Assembly: GCF_012070565.1 (NCBI RefSeq)
Contig: NZ_JAAQRO010000003.1
Span: 1-64,000 of the forward strand
Reading direction: 5' to 3'
Source of the DNA: Anaerosporobacter faecicola
GTDB taxonomy: Bacteria > Bacillota > Clostridia > Lachnospirales > Lachnospiraceae
DNA length: 64,000 bases
In this document: positions 41,476 to 49,991 of the stretch, piece after piece
Position numbering within the stretch: position 1 is the first letter of the stretch
Layout of the letters: every line of letters starts with the position of its first letter
Position numbers and translations under genes: made by a program
Notes under the pieces: generated by a model
Seen by the model: the letters and a program-made list of their open reading frames with translations, nothing else
Database searches by the model: none
What the model was told of the DNA's origin: nothing

Positions 41476-41590
41476 TAAGATGGAAAAAATGTAGGAAGTT
41501 ATATTATAGCTACGAAGGAGCGTATTCTAAGAAAATAATAAAGAGGAATAAAGACAAGGGCTGCATTCGATTTATGCAGCCCTTGTTTTA
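41476..41590 (+). ncRNA. Possible short non-coding transcript of about 115 nt
   Basis: A good promoter at 41441 and a very strong terminator at 41554-41590 bound a stretch with no useful frame (the first ATG reads only MEKM). It may be a small RNA, or a relic of the 5' end of a lost gene like the one at 46465. Confidence 0.4.
41554..41590 (+). terminator. Strong Rho-independent terminator after the ABC genes
   Basis: A perfect 13-bp stem (ACAAGGGCTGCAT with ATGCAGCCCTTGT) and a T-run. It closes the ABC operon and the short transcript region. Confidence 0.9.
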
Positions 41591-41980
41591 TGTATCTTTA
41601 TAAGAGACTCCCCATCATCGTATCTACAAAAGGGTATCACGTCTGGTTTCGTCTCATGAAATGACCTTTCCCCTTGCCATCATAAGTATAGAAAAGAGAA
41701 AAAATAAAACAATGAAGCTTTAAAAAAAACAATATTCTATGATGAATTAAAAATAAAAATAATATATACTTAAAAAAGATTAAAAAATAAAATAACCTAA
41801 AATTAAAAATAACTTAAAATAAAGTAAAAAATAAAAGATTATTGACGGTTTATGTATTTACACGAATCGTGTGCAGTACAAGGAAGGTTATACGGGGGGA
41901 AATTGTAAGGATAGATAACCATATTAATAGGAATTGGTTTTCTATAGAGGTAGTAAAAACTATATTAAGAAGAAAGAAGG
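41591..41980 (+). promoter_or_regulatory. A-rich upstream region of the mannanase gene
   Basis: The stretch 41697-41840 is almost free of G and has repeated A-tracts, suggesting bent DNA or an UP-type element. TTGACG (41842-41847) may be a -35 box. The 13-bp palindrome ACACGAATCGTGT (41860-41872) covers the expected -10 area and looks like an operator for a sugar-responsive repressor. These assignments are inference. Confidence 0.4.
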
Positions 41981-44900
41981 GTGTTTGTGAGAAGGAAAGA
42001 GGTAAAAAGTGGGGCTTATGGAAGTAAAATTGTTACTGAATTTGTAAAAAACAACAAAATGTTGCGTAAGAGGTTACAGGCAATTATGTTAGCTTTCTGT
42101 GTAACGGTAACTTCAGTCAATTTGCCTTCCATTCCTGTAAGTGCGGAAGACACGCAAGAGAATGTCGTAAAGTCCTGGAGTTTTGATACGGATGTACAAG
42201 GTTGGGAGTATGCGGCAGGTTGGGAGTATAAGTATCAGGGTGCAAGCAATTCAAATGTTACTTTTGATGATGAAATGTTGAAGGTTGATCTTGATTACAG
42301 CGCAGATGTAGGGGAAGGTTATAGTAAAGCGGTCATTAAGCATTGGGAATCTGGTCTGTTATTAGAAGGAGTGAATAAAGCCGAGTGGGACCTTTATTAT
42401 AATCCAAGCTCCATGTCAACAGGAAGTTTTAACATGGAAGTATATACAGATCATGGTAGTGCCAGTAGTGCAATTGATTTTAGTAAGGCTACCAAGATTA
42501 GTGAGGATTACTATAAACTCCATGTATCAATGAATTTTGCGGAGCCTTTAGAAGGGGCAACTTATGATCAAGTGGCAATACAAGTAATCGGGTCGAATAC
42601 GGATTTTAAGGGAAGTTTCTGGTTTGATAATATTGTATTATCAGAAGTTTCAGAGAGTGATTACGATGTAACAATCTTGAAGAGTTGGCCATTTGCAACA
42701 GATGAAGAAGGTTGGGAGTATGGTACTGGTTGGGAATATCAGTATGATGGTACAAGCAATTCAAGTGTTAGTTTTGATACAGATAAATTAAAAGTAGTGG
42801 TTGATTATTCGGGTAATGTGACTTCTTCTTGGAGCCAGATTGCGGTTACCCATTATGAAGAGGGGATGTCATTAAAAGGTCTTAATAATGCAGACCTTGA
42901 TTTCTATTATGATACCGCTTGTATGACTACGGGGGGATTTTCTATCAAGATTTATACAAATGATGGAGATGCAACACTACAATTAGATCTATCTCAAGGA
43001 GAATTGGTTGAGGGTACTATATATAAGTTACCGGTGAATATCGCGTTTGCGAATGAAATAACCAGTGAAACATTAGATCAAGTAGCGTTACAAATTATTG
43101 GGGTGAATACAGATTATAAAGGAGCACTTTGGTTAGATAATATCGTATTATCACAAAAAACTTCAAAAGAAGACAATTATGTGGATGCAACAGTAGTAGC
43201 TACAGGAGGTGCGAATCAAGTCAATGTCAATAGCGGGAATCTTGTAACAACGAAAGCAAATGGGGAACAGGAGACGACAGTACTTCCTACAGAAATCAGT
43301 TTGGTGGACAAAGATGCAAGCAACGCGGTAAAACAGACATACGCCTATCTGAAAGCAATGGGCGAAACAGACAATGTAATATTTGGTCATCAGAATGATA
43401 CCCATCACAAAGCGGGATCAAACACATTATCTGATTCAGATACGTATGATGTCACAGGTTCCTATGCAGGTGTAATTGGCATGGATACCCTTTCTTTGAC
43501 CTCCAATGAATATAGTGCAAAGCGGTACAATGAGGAAATTGCTTCGAAAGAAGGGGTAGAACTACTACCAGAGACAGCAGCAGGAAATGTAAAAGCGGCA
43601 GCAACACTTACGAATCGAAATATCGAGAAAGGTGCGATTATAACGCTATCTTCGCATATGCCTAATTTCTCAATCGTGGACAGAACGAATGAATTATATG
43701 ATGGAGTACATACCTATTCGCAATATGATTTTAGCGGATATTCACCGAATGTTTTAACGGGAGAGGTAATGAATCAAATCCTTCCTGGTGGGACGTATAA
43801 TGAGGTATTTACTGCATATCTTGATATGATTGCTGATTATGCGAGCCAAGTGAATGGTGCAATCTTATTCCGACCATTTCATGAAAATACGGGTAGTTGG
43901 TTCTGGTGGGGAGCTGCATTTTGTGATCCACAAACCTACAAGAATGTCTATCGTTATACGGTAGAATATTTACGAGATGAGAAGAATATTCATAATGTAA
44001 TCTATGTATATAGTCCTGGCTCGGAAGCCTCTACCTTAGATGAGTTTGCTGTCCGATATCCTGGAGATGCTTATGTAGATATGATTGGGTTTGATATGTA
44101 TAATACAGATCCGACAGCAGATGGTAAATGGTTTGTTCAATTCGAGAATCAATTACAATTGGTGAACCAATTCGCAACAATGCATAATAAGATATTTGCA
44201 GTAACAGAAGTTGGTGTTGCTTCTAGCACGAAAGATCAAGGAGATAATCAGACTGCATTACATAAAACAGGTAATCAAGATCTGGAATGGTATCAAAAAT
44301 TAATGAATGTGGTTGATCAATCAGATGCCGCTTACTTTTTAGTATGGGCTAATTTTGGAGTAAAAGACGGATACTATACGCCATATGTTGCATCTGTAAA
44401 TGAGGACGGTACATTACATGGACATGAGATGCTTGATCAATTTATTAACTTCTTTAATGACAATCGAAGTGTCTTTTCTTGCAATCAAAAACAAGCATTG
44501 CAAGACTTGTCCAGTATACCAATTGTAGCTTCTGCAGCAATGACAAAGGCAACGGGATATATAACAGCGCCTGTTTCTAGTAGTCGAATCTTGGACGCTG
44601 TAACAATGACAGCAAGAGTTAATAATATAGCAGTTGAAGATTGCGTGCAATTTGTTCTCAAAGGGGAGAAAACCGTAACGGTAGAAGCCAATTCTATAGA
44701 TGGTAGAGTGTACACAGGTGAATTGTCTAAGGAAATACTGGAGCAATTAGGAGAAAGCAATGGAGTGTTGCAACTGACCATAAATGATGAAACGGTTGAT
44801 GAGATAATGCTTACCTATAATATTGAGCCTCCAGTAGAAGATCCATTCTTAATCGATGGATTTGAAAATTATTATGGTATGGATGCCATATTGAATAAAA

Positions 44901-46135
44901 AATGGACAACAAACAAAGCAAGTGGCTGTAATATAGCATTATCATTGGATACAGAGAAGAAAGCACACAATCTTGGTGAATACGGATTACAATTTTCATA
45001 TACGGAAATAGAAGGCGGTTGGGCTGGAGCTACAATAGCAAAAGAGGTAGATTGGTCTTCCTGCAATGCCCTTCAATTCTATACAATACCGGATGGGCAT
45101 AATCAATTGGTTGTAATTCAGATTACTGCCAATGATACGGTGTATGAAGTATATCTGAACCAATATAACGGGTACAAAAACCAAACAGAACCAATGTTAG
45201 TTACAATTCCTTTTACAGAATTTTGTAGTCGTGATGTAAGTGGTAAACCGAAAGGCGGTCTTGTTCAAGACTGTGGAAAAGTGGCATCATTTGGTTTGTG
45301 GGTAAATGCGATTGATGAATCCGAAGCAATGAAAGATGGTAACGTGTCTGGTACAATCTATTATGATACAATAACCGCAATTGAATCAGATGTAACGGAG
45401 CCACAATTCAAATTAGTAAAGAATGAATTGCCAAGTAATCCATCAGATTCCGGATCAGACAATACTTCCGGAAACAGTACAGGGAATGAAGCAGTCGATC
45501 AAGACAGAATAGAGGATGAACCAACTGCTACGGAATTAACGGTTAGCATTATTCCGAAAGCAGAATTGAAGGACTCAAAACTTCAAACATTAGTAGAGGA
45601 ATTGTTGCAAAAGGATAAGAAGGCGCAATATATCGTAACACAGGTTAATGGCACAGCTACCGCAGAAAGTAAGACAGTGCTTGTAGATGTTGCTTCAACA
45701 ATGGGTGCAAAACCTGGCGATAAAGTATACATATATGGATATAATAGTGAGGATGTTACACTAGAAAATATGAATAAGACGACATATACCGTTGATGCGA
45801 ATGGAAAGATTGCATTTACCGCGTACCATGATCAAGAGTATGTTATCTTAAGTTGCAAGGTGAAAGGTGAAAAGGTTGTACCTAGAGCAAAACAAGCCAT
45901 TGTACAAAAATCATGTAGTATAGAAAAAGGAACAAAGATGTATCTGTTGCCAATCATAAAGAGTGAATATAAGGCAAAGATTACATACAAATCAAGTAAT
46001 AAGAAGATAGTAACGGTTAATAATTGTGGAGTTATTGTTGGTAAGAAAGCAGGAAAAGCGACAATTACTACATATATTAAAATCGGAAAGGTAAAGGGGG
46101 CGTATAAAACGGTCGTTACAGTAAAAGAAAATTAA
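41981..46135 (+). CDS. Secreted GH26 mannanase with CBMs and Ig-like domain
   Basis: Numbering is from GTG 41981, with GTG 41987 as an alternative. A signal peptide lies near residues 27-56 (LRKRLQAIMLAFCVTVTSV). Two similar carbohydrate-binding modules follow (about 62-218 and 226-395; GWEYAAGWEYKY and GWEYGTGWEYQY). The GH26 domain runs about 445-800, with acid/base Glu635 in RPFHENTGSWFWWG and nucleophile Glu743 in FAVTEVGV. A further CBM-like domain (about 955-1130) and a C-terminal Big2-like domain follow. It cleaves beta-mannans outside the cell. The anchoring mode is unknown. Confidence 0.9.
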   Translation: MFVRRKEVKSGAYGSKIVTEFVKNNKMLRKRLQAIMLAFCVTVTSVNLPSIPVSAEDTQENVVKSWSFDTDVQGWEYAAGWEYKYQGASNSNVTFDDEMLKVDLDYSADVGEGYSKAVIKHWESGLLLEGVNKAEWDLYYNPSSMSTGSFNMEVYTDHGSASSAIDFSKATKISEDYYKLHVSMNFAEPLEGATYDQVAIQVIGSNTDFKGSFWFDNIVLSEVSESDYDVTILKSWPFATDEEGWEYGTGWEYQYDGTSNSSVSFDTDKLKVVVDYSGNVTSSWSQIAVTHYEEGMSLKGLNNADLDFYYDTACMTTGGFSIKIYTNDGDATLQLDLSQGELVEGTIYKLPVNIAFANEITSETLDQVALQIIGVNTDYKGALWLDNIVLSQKTSKEDNYVDATVVATGGANQVNVNSGNLVTTKANGEQETTVLPTEISLVDKDASNAVKQTYAYLKAMGETDNVIFGHQNDTHHKAGSNTLSDSDTYDVTGSYAGVIGMDTLSLTSNEYSAKRYNEEIASKEGVELLPETAAGNVKAAATLTNRNIEKGAIITLSSHMPNFSIVDRTNELYDGVHTYSQYDFSGYSPNVLTGEVMNQILPGGTYNEVFTAYLDMIADYASQVNGAILFRPFHENTGSWFWWGAAFCDPQTYKNVYRYTVEYLRDEKNIHNVIYVYSPGSEASTLDEFAVRYPGDAYVDMIGFDMYNTDPTADGKWFVQFENQLQLVNQFATMHNKIFAVTEVGVASSTKDQGDNQTALHKTGNQDLEWYQKLMNVVDQSDAAYFLVWANFGVKDGYYTPYVASVNEDGTLHGHEMLDQFINFFNDNRSVFSCNQKQALQDLSSIPIVASAAMTKATGYITAPVSSSRILDAVTMTARVNNIAVEDCVQFVLKGEKTVTVEANSIDGRVYTGELSKEILEQLGESNGVLQLTINDETVDEIMLTYNIEPPVEDPFLIDGFENYYGMDAILNKKWTTNKASGCNIALSLDTEKKAHNLGEYGLQFSYTEIEGGWAGATIAKEVDWSSCNALQFYTIPDGHNQLVVIQITANDTVYEVYLNQYNGYKNQTEPMLVTIPFTEFCSRDVSGKPKGGLVQDCGKVASFGLWVNAIDESEAMKDGNVSGTIYYDTITAIESDVTEPQFKLVKNELPSNPSDSGSDNTSGNSTGNEAVDQDRIEDEPTATELTVSIIPKAELKDSKLQTLVEELLQKDKKAQYIVTQVNGTATAESKTVLVDVASTMGAKPGDKVYIYGYNSEDVTLENMNKTTYTVDANGKIAFTAYHDQEYVILSCKVKGEKVVPRAKQAIVQKSCSIEKGTKMYLLPIIKSEYKAKITYKSSNKKIVTVNNCGVIVGKKAGKATITTYIKIGKVKGAYKTVVTVKEN

Positions 46136-46136
46136 A

Positions 46137-46163
46137 TGAAAACAAATAGGTAATCTGTTTTCA
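46137..46163 (+). terminator. Hairpin just after the mannanase gene
   Basis: TGAAAACA and TGTTTTCA form an 8-bp stem around an 11-nt loop, followed by GCCCCCC rather than a T-run. It is weaker than the next hairpin. Confidence 0.45.
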
Positions 46164-46193
46164 GCCCCCCTAGTTAATTTTATAAGTAAAATC

Positions 46194-46230
46194 AATAACC
46201 ACACCAATTATATTCGATGGTGTGGTTATT
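46194..46230 (+). terminator. Main terminator of the mannanase gene
   Basis: AATAACCACACCA pairs perfectly with TGGTGTGGTTATT, and TTTAT follows. A group IIC intron remnant begins 5 nt after it, matching the known preference of such introns for terminator hairpins. Confidence 0.85.
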
Positions 46231-46234
46231 TTAT

Positions 46235-46320
46235 GTGCGCCTGGCGTTGCACGACACGAAGGGATGAAAGTTCCGAATCCGCCCTAGTGGGAGAAAGGAT
46301 ACAGCCAACTTCTGGGGTTA
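46235..46320 (+). mobile_element. 5' remnant of a group IIC intron
   Basis: The sequence starts GTGCGCCTGGCG, matching the GUGYGCCYGGC start of group IIC introns. It continues with GGGATGAAAGTTCCGAA and, farther on, GAAAGGATACAGCCAAC, which correspond in order to domain I segments of the Oceanobacillus iheyensis intron. It is much richer in GC than its surroundings and sits 5 nt after a terminator hairpin. It stops after about 86 nt, so no reverse transcriptase or catalytic core remains. Confidence 0.65.
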
Positions 46321-46394
46321 AATAATAGCAATGATAAAATATGTATGAAGATGTACAAAATAACAAAAAAAGGGTAAATATGTAATATGCCGCA

Positions 46395-46423
46395 TTGACA
46401 TGCAAAAATGATTGTACTATGAT
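46395..46423 (+). promoter_or_regulatory. Promoter of the repeat-protein gene
   Basis: TTGACA (46395-46400), 17-bp spacer, TATGAT (46418-46423), preceded by CGCA as at 41441. The leader after it also resembles that of the earlier copy. Confidence 0.75.
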
Positions 46424-46464
46424 GCTAATAGAATATGTAAAAAATGGAGGAAAAAGTTCATATC

Positions 46465-47415
46465 ATGGGTAGAAGGAAAACACAGTATCTATTTCGGATT
46501 AATTCATCACCGGAGGAAATCAATCAGATCTTCCAGAATTACTTAAAGGCAAATGGTTTTCAGTATGAGGAAAAGCAAAATGCAAACTACTATATTCTAA
46601 AGAATTATCTAACAGGTCATCGAGGATTTGAGTATTATATATATGGAAATATGGTTACAGTCTACGCGTATTTAGGTAAATTCGAAAAGCCGTATTCTTT
46701 AGATGGATTTGTAAGTAAAATACCAAAGCAAGCATATAAGAATTCACTAGAGACATTATTTTTAGAGTTAAAAAAATATGAAAATCAGCAGACGTTACAA
46801 AATCAATATTCACAAGATCAATATGTACAAGGGCAGTATATGCAAGGGCAATATGCGCAAGGGCAATATACACAAGGCCAATATGTGCAAGGGCAATATG
46901 AGCAAGACCAATATACGCAAGGTCAATATGTGCAAGACCAATATACGCAAGGGCAATATACACAAGGGCAATATACACAAGGGCAATATACACAAGGCCA
47001 ATATACACAAGGCCAATATGAGCAAGACCAATATACACAAGGGCAATATACACAAGGGCAATATACACAAGACCAATATGCACAAGATCAATACATAAAA
47101 AGACAATACACACAAAATCACTACCAACAAGATTTTTCGCTAGATAATTCGCTAAAAACTTTCGTAGAGAATAATACGAAATCGAAAGAAAAATTAGCCA
47201 CGATAGGATTTATCTTTTCGATATTTGGCTTACTATTATCATTTACAGGAGTAAGCTATGGTGTAATAATTCTAATAATTGAGGTCTATTGTGGAGTACA
47301 AGGGCTGAAAACAAGTAATAGAAATATTGCTATTGCTACAATCGTTTTGGTTATAATCAGTTTGCTTATATTCGTATGGAAGATAATTAAGTATGTTAAT
47401 TTTGCAATTTTGTAA
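46465..47415 (+). CDS. Membrane protein with a Q/G/Y-rich tandem repeat
   Basis: ATG 46465 is preferred, since ATG 46444 overlaps the GGAGG that would serve it. The 316-aa product has an N-terminal alpha/beta domain (about 1-105; QYLFRINSSPEEINQIFQNY). A low-complexity block of about 20 QGQYT-type pentapeptides follows, then two hydrophobic segments near the C-terminus (ATIGFIFSIFGLLLSFTG and a final IVLVIISLLIFVWKII). The function is unknown. It might be a surface or cytoplasmic sensor anchored by its C-terminus. Confidence 0.7.
   Translation: MGRRKTQYLFRINSSPEEINQIFQNYLKANGFQYEEKQNANYYILKNYLTGHRGFEYYIYGNMVTVYAYLGKFEKPYSLDGFVSKIPKQAYKNSLETLFLELKKYENQQTLQNQYSQDQYVQGQYMQGQYAQGQYTQGQYVQGQYEQDQYTQGQYVQDQYTQGQYTQGQYTQGQYTQGQYTQGQYEQDQYTQGQYTQGQYTQDQYAQDQYIKRQYTQNHYQQDFSLDNSLKTFVENNTKSKEKLATIGFIFSIFGLLLSFTGVSYGVIILIIEVYCGVQGLKTSNRNIAIATIVLVIISLLIFVWKIIKYVNFAIL
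46808..47125 (+). repeat. 15-bp tandem repeat array in the Q/G/Y-rich protein
   Basis: The unit CAAGGGCAATATACA recurs about 20 times with variants (GACCAA, GCGCAA, GTGCAA, GAGCAA). It encodes (Q)(G/D)QY(T/V/A/E/M). Unit length is a multiple of three, so changes in copy number would keep the frame. Confidence 0.9.
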
Positions 47416-47535
47416 GGATGATGTATATGGATAGTATTATTTTCGATGCTTTTAAACCAGACAGAGTTTGACGATAATTCTACACCTATGTTATAGTGAT
47501 ACTATATCATTCATTACACAAGAGGAGGTGCTTTT
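47416..47535 (+). other. Gap before the 24-aa peptide gene
   Basis: The stretch holds a 14-codon frame (MDSIIFDAFKPDRV) and AGAGGAGGTG at 47521-47530. No other feature was seen. Confidence 0.35.
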
Positions 47536-47610
47536 ATGTTAGATCAGTTGTTATACATTAAGAAAGCAAATATGAATAAAGATCAACTCTATGCAGCACA
47601 GAACATATAG
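47536..47610 (+). CDS. Very short peptide gene (24 aa), unknown
   Basis: A perfect ribosome-binding site (AGAGGAGGTG) precedes ATG 47536. The product is MLDQLLYIKKANMNKDQLYA followed by AQNI. Two hairpins follow (47617-47650 and 47671-47697). It could be a leader peptide or a signalling peptide. There is no family evidence. Confidence 0.4.
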   Translation: MLDQLLYIKKANMNKDQLYAAQNI

Positions 47611-47616
47611 AATATA

Positions 47617-47697
47617 GCGATTCGATGCATAGAGCGATCCTTTGAATCGCAAGAATATGACTGTGTTGCACTCTAATAGAAGACTACTATATTAGAG
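47617..47697 (+). promoter_or_regulatory. Two hairpins between the 24-aa peptide and the regulator gene
   Basis: GCGATTC (47617-47623) pairs with GAATCGC (47644-47650). CTCTAATA (47671-47678) pairs with TATTAGAG (47690-47697), close to the ribosome-binding site of the regulator gene at 47710. They may be an attenuator or a processing site. Confidence 0.45.
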
Positions 47698-47709
47698 GGA
47701 GTGACTGTT

Positions 47710-47976
47710 ATGTCATATGTGAATGCTAAAGAGATTTTTCCAGAGGAACTTTTGATTGAGATACGAAAATATTTTCGGAATGGATTATTATATATTCCAC
47801 GATCGGAAGAAGAACAACGTGAACGGGGAGAGAATATGCGACCATTATTAGCGTTGGAAGAACGAAATCTGGAGATTAAGCAGAAAAAGAAAGCTGGATA
47901 TAGAATTGAGGAATTGATGGAAGAGTATCATCTATCTTATGATTCCATTAAAAGAATTGTATATAGGCGTACATAA
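47710..47976 (+). CDS. CD3324-family Mor-like HTH protein
   Basis: ATG 47710 is preferred to GTG-type upstream starts. The 88-aa product begins MSYVNAKEIFPEELLIEIRK and has the CD3324-type pattern: NGLLYIPRSEEEQRER, then LEERNLEIKQKKKAGYRIEE and an HTH, LMEEYHLSYDSIKRIVYRR. It is a small DNA-binding protein of clostridia with unknown targets. Confidence 0.75.
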   Translation: MSYVNAKEIFPEELLIEIRKYFRNGLLYIPRSEEEQRERGENMRPLLALEERNLEIKQKKKAGYRIEELMEEYHLSYDSIKRIVYRRT

Positions 47977-47980
47977 AAAG

Positions 47981-48015
47981 AAAAGGAGGAGCAGCGTAAC
48001 AGCAGCCCTCCTTTT
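47981..48015 (+). terminator. Terminator after the CD3324-like gene
   Basis: AAAAGGAGG and CCTCCTTTT form a 9-bp stem around a 17-nt loop, with a T6 run at its end. Confidence 0.85.
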
Positions 48016-48124
48016 TTGTGCTATCCATATTTAAAATTAGGATGACACTAGACAACGTAGTGGAGAAAACGTATAACTATTGTATAGTAAGAAAACAGGG
48101 GATATATAAGGAGGAATTACGATA

Positions 48125-48646
48125 ATGAAGAAAATATGGGAACTAAAGAGAGTAGAATATGAAGAAAAAGAGATATTAAGAAATCTGTTGGAAAAATACG
48201 ATTATGAGTTTTCCCAATGGAATAATGTTGGGGTGAATAAACTTGGTTTATATGGATATGAATATCTGGATTGTTACTGGACAGAAGAAAATCGCCATCC
48301 ATTCTTTATCTTAGTGGATCAACAACTAGCTGGATTTGTTATGGTAAATGATTATCCAGAAGCAGAAGATGTACCAGTAGATCATGTTATTGCAGAGTTT
48401 TTTGTTATGTTCAAGTATAGAAGATTAGGCATTGGAAAAGAAGTTGCTTATGCGATATTCGATATGTTTCCAGGAAAATGGCAGTTAAAGAGACATCCGA
48501 AGAATATTGGTTCTGTTAAGTTTTGGAATACAGTAGTAGATACCTATACCAACGGAAATTATCGATTAGTGGAAGGATATCCAGGTGCAGAGTATGAGGA
48601 TGGAACATTGGGGGATATCTTCTTCTTTGATAATAAGAAAGACTAA
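48125..48646 (+). CDS. GNAT-family acetyltransferase
   Basis: The 173-aa protein has the GNAT core: HPFFILVDQQLAGFVMVNDY, then the acetyl-CoA loop FFVMFKYRRLGIGKEVAYAI, and a C-terminal region with SVKFWNTVV. The R/Q-x-x-G-x-G/A pyrophosphate loop appears as RRLGIGKE. The acetyl acceptor is unknown. AAGGAGGAATTAC lies upstream. Confidence 0.85.
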   Translation: MKKIWELKRVEYEEKEILRNLLEKYDYEFSQWNNVGVNKLGLYGYEYLDCYWTEENRHPFFILVDQQLAGFVMVNDYPEAEDVPVDHVIAEFFVMFKYRRLGIGKEVAYAIFDMFPGKWQLKRHPKNIGSVKFWNTVVDTYTNGNYRLVEGYPGAEYEDGTLGDIFFFDNKKD

Positions 48647-48720
48647 GTAGATTTACTCTTATCGTTTTGTTTTGAAATCATACAGATTTCATCCATTTAT
48701 GAAGAACGTTATTAATGATA

Positions 48721-48790
48721 GTAACTCAAACTACGCAGTTCATTGCTGCCCTGAAGGGGTATCCTAAGGCATTTTCAGCAATTAATATAT
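48721..48790 (-). repeat. Intergenic repeat, copy A (inverted)
   Basis: Read on the minus strand, this matches copies B (48955-49031) and C (60416-60489): TTAATTGCTGAAAATGCC..., ...CTGCGTAGTTTGAGTTAC. Together with copy B it forms long inverted arms around a central hairpin. Confidence 0.75.
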
Positions 48791-48850
48791 CTCCACTTTG
48801 ATTCCAATGTACTATTTTTCTAATATCGACTTTTCCGGCAAAAAACCATT

Positions 48851-48899
48851 AAAAAAGTGCAAAACTCCTCGCAAGCTCGTCAAACAGTTGCACTTTTTT
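48851..48899. terminator. Central hairpin between repeat copies A and B
   Basis: AAAAAAGTGCAA pairs perfectly with TTGCACTTTTTT. It works as a terminator in both directions and lies in the middle of the inverted repeats. Confidence 0.7.
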
Positions 48900-48954
48900 G
48901 GTGAAAGCCAGAAAACTCGACATAAGAAAAATATGCACATTTCCATAGGCGTTT

Positions 48955-49031
48955 CGATATATTAATTGCTGAAAACGCCTTTATATGATAGGTTTACGAC
49001 AGCAATTGAACTGCGAAGTTTGAGATAGTAA
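48955..49031 (+). repeat. Intergenic repeat, copy B
   Basis: ATATATTAATTGCTGAAAACG... to ...CTGCGAAGTTTGAG. The sequence is close to copy C at 60416-60489 and inverse to copy A at 48721-48790. The middle part is the least conserved. Confidence 0.75.
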
Positions 49032-49062
49032 GGTAAACTAGAGATTAGTAGGAGGACATATA

Positions 49063-49872
49063 ATGAAAGAGATAGATTGTAATAAAGAAGCATGGGGATT
49101 GTTATCACAGGATCATTATGCAACTTTCTTGAATCGATATCAGAAGGGAGCGTATCAGCTCAATTCTATTATACAAAAGGAGTTAGGAAATGTTACAGGA
49201 AAACGTATCATACATTTACAATGTAATACAGGTGCGGATACGATTCAATTGGCGAAAATGGGAGCAAGTGAAGTTGTTGGGGTGGATTTGGTACCAGACA
49301 ATGTGGTTTATGCCAAGAAGTTAGCAAAAGAGCTGGGTGTAAATCAAGCACAATTCATTGAATCGGATATCATGAAGTTATCTGAATTACATATGGGACA
49401 ATATGACATCGTATTTACTTCAGAGGGAGTATTAGGGTGGCTTCCTGATCTTGATGTCTGGGCTAATACGATATCTCATTTATTGAGTGAAGATGGATTT
49501 TTCTATATCTTTGATTCGCATCCCTTCTTTTTGTCATTCGATGAGAGCAAGTTAGGAAAGAATGTGACAGAGATTAAGTATCCGTATTTCGGAAAGGAAC
49601 CAGATGAATCGGAAGAAATCGGAGGATATGCATCAGAAGTCAAGGAGGGTGCCAAGAATTACTTTTGGATGCATACCGTATCGGACATCATCAATGCTTT
49701 GACAAGAGCAGGATTACACGTAGAATTTTTCAATGAATACCCAGAAAATTATTATAATATTGGGGATATGGATGAGATAAAAGGCACAGGATTATATGAA
49801 TATGTCCAAAATAAAGATAAGTATCCGATTTCATTTAGCTTGAAAGCATCGATTTATCATAATAGGAAATAA
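49063..49872 (+). CDS. SAM-dependent methyltransferase
   Basis: The 269-aa class I methyltransferase has motif I as IIHLQCNTGADTIQLAKMGA, with acidic residue VVGVDLVPDN, and motif IV as YDIVFTSEGVLGWLPDLDVW. The rest contains FYIFDSHPFF. The substrate is unknown. AGTAGGAGGACATAT precedes the start. Confidence 0.88.
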   Translation: MKEIDCNKEAWGLLSQDHYATFLNRYQKGAYQLNSIIQKELGNVTGKRIIHLQCNTGADTIQLAKMGASEVVGVDLVPDNVVYAKKLAKELGVNQAQFIESDIMKLSELHMGQYDIVFTSEGVLGWLPDLDVWANTISHLLSEDGFFYIFDSHPFFLSFDESKLGKNVTEIKYPYFGKEPDESEEIGGYASEVKEGAKNYFWMHTVSDIINALTRAGLHVEFFNEYPENYYNIGDMDEIKGTGLYEYVQNKDKYPISFSLKASIYHNRK

Positions 49873-49991
49873 ATTTTTTTTCTTTGCAACCTTTTGCCTT
49901 GGTGAAAAGTATTCTTAGTATAAAACAAAAACTTATAAGTTTAGTTTATCAATATGAACTATGAAATCACAAGGAAAAGGAGAATAGATAT
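49873..49991 (+). other. Gap before the lipoprotein remnant
   Basis: Only an AT-rich stretch with a T8 run just after the methyltransferase stop, and AAGGAGAATAG before the next start, were seen. Confidence 0.4.

Noticed and set aside
41842-42027. 61-codon frame upstream of the mannanase
   Set aside because: It lies in the promoter/operator region and overlaps the start of the mannanase frame.
46808-47125. CRISPR-like array
   Set aside because: Units are contiguous 15-bp coding repeats without spacers, and no cas genes are nearby.
46655-47130. Long frames opposite and in other phases of the Q/G/Y repeat
   Set aside because: A 15-bp repeat keeps several frames open at once; only the 46465 frame has a real N-terminal domain, ribosome-binding site and membrane segments.
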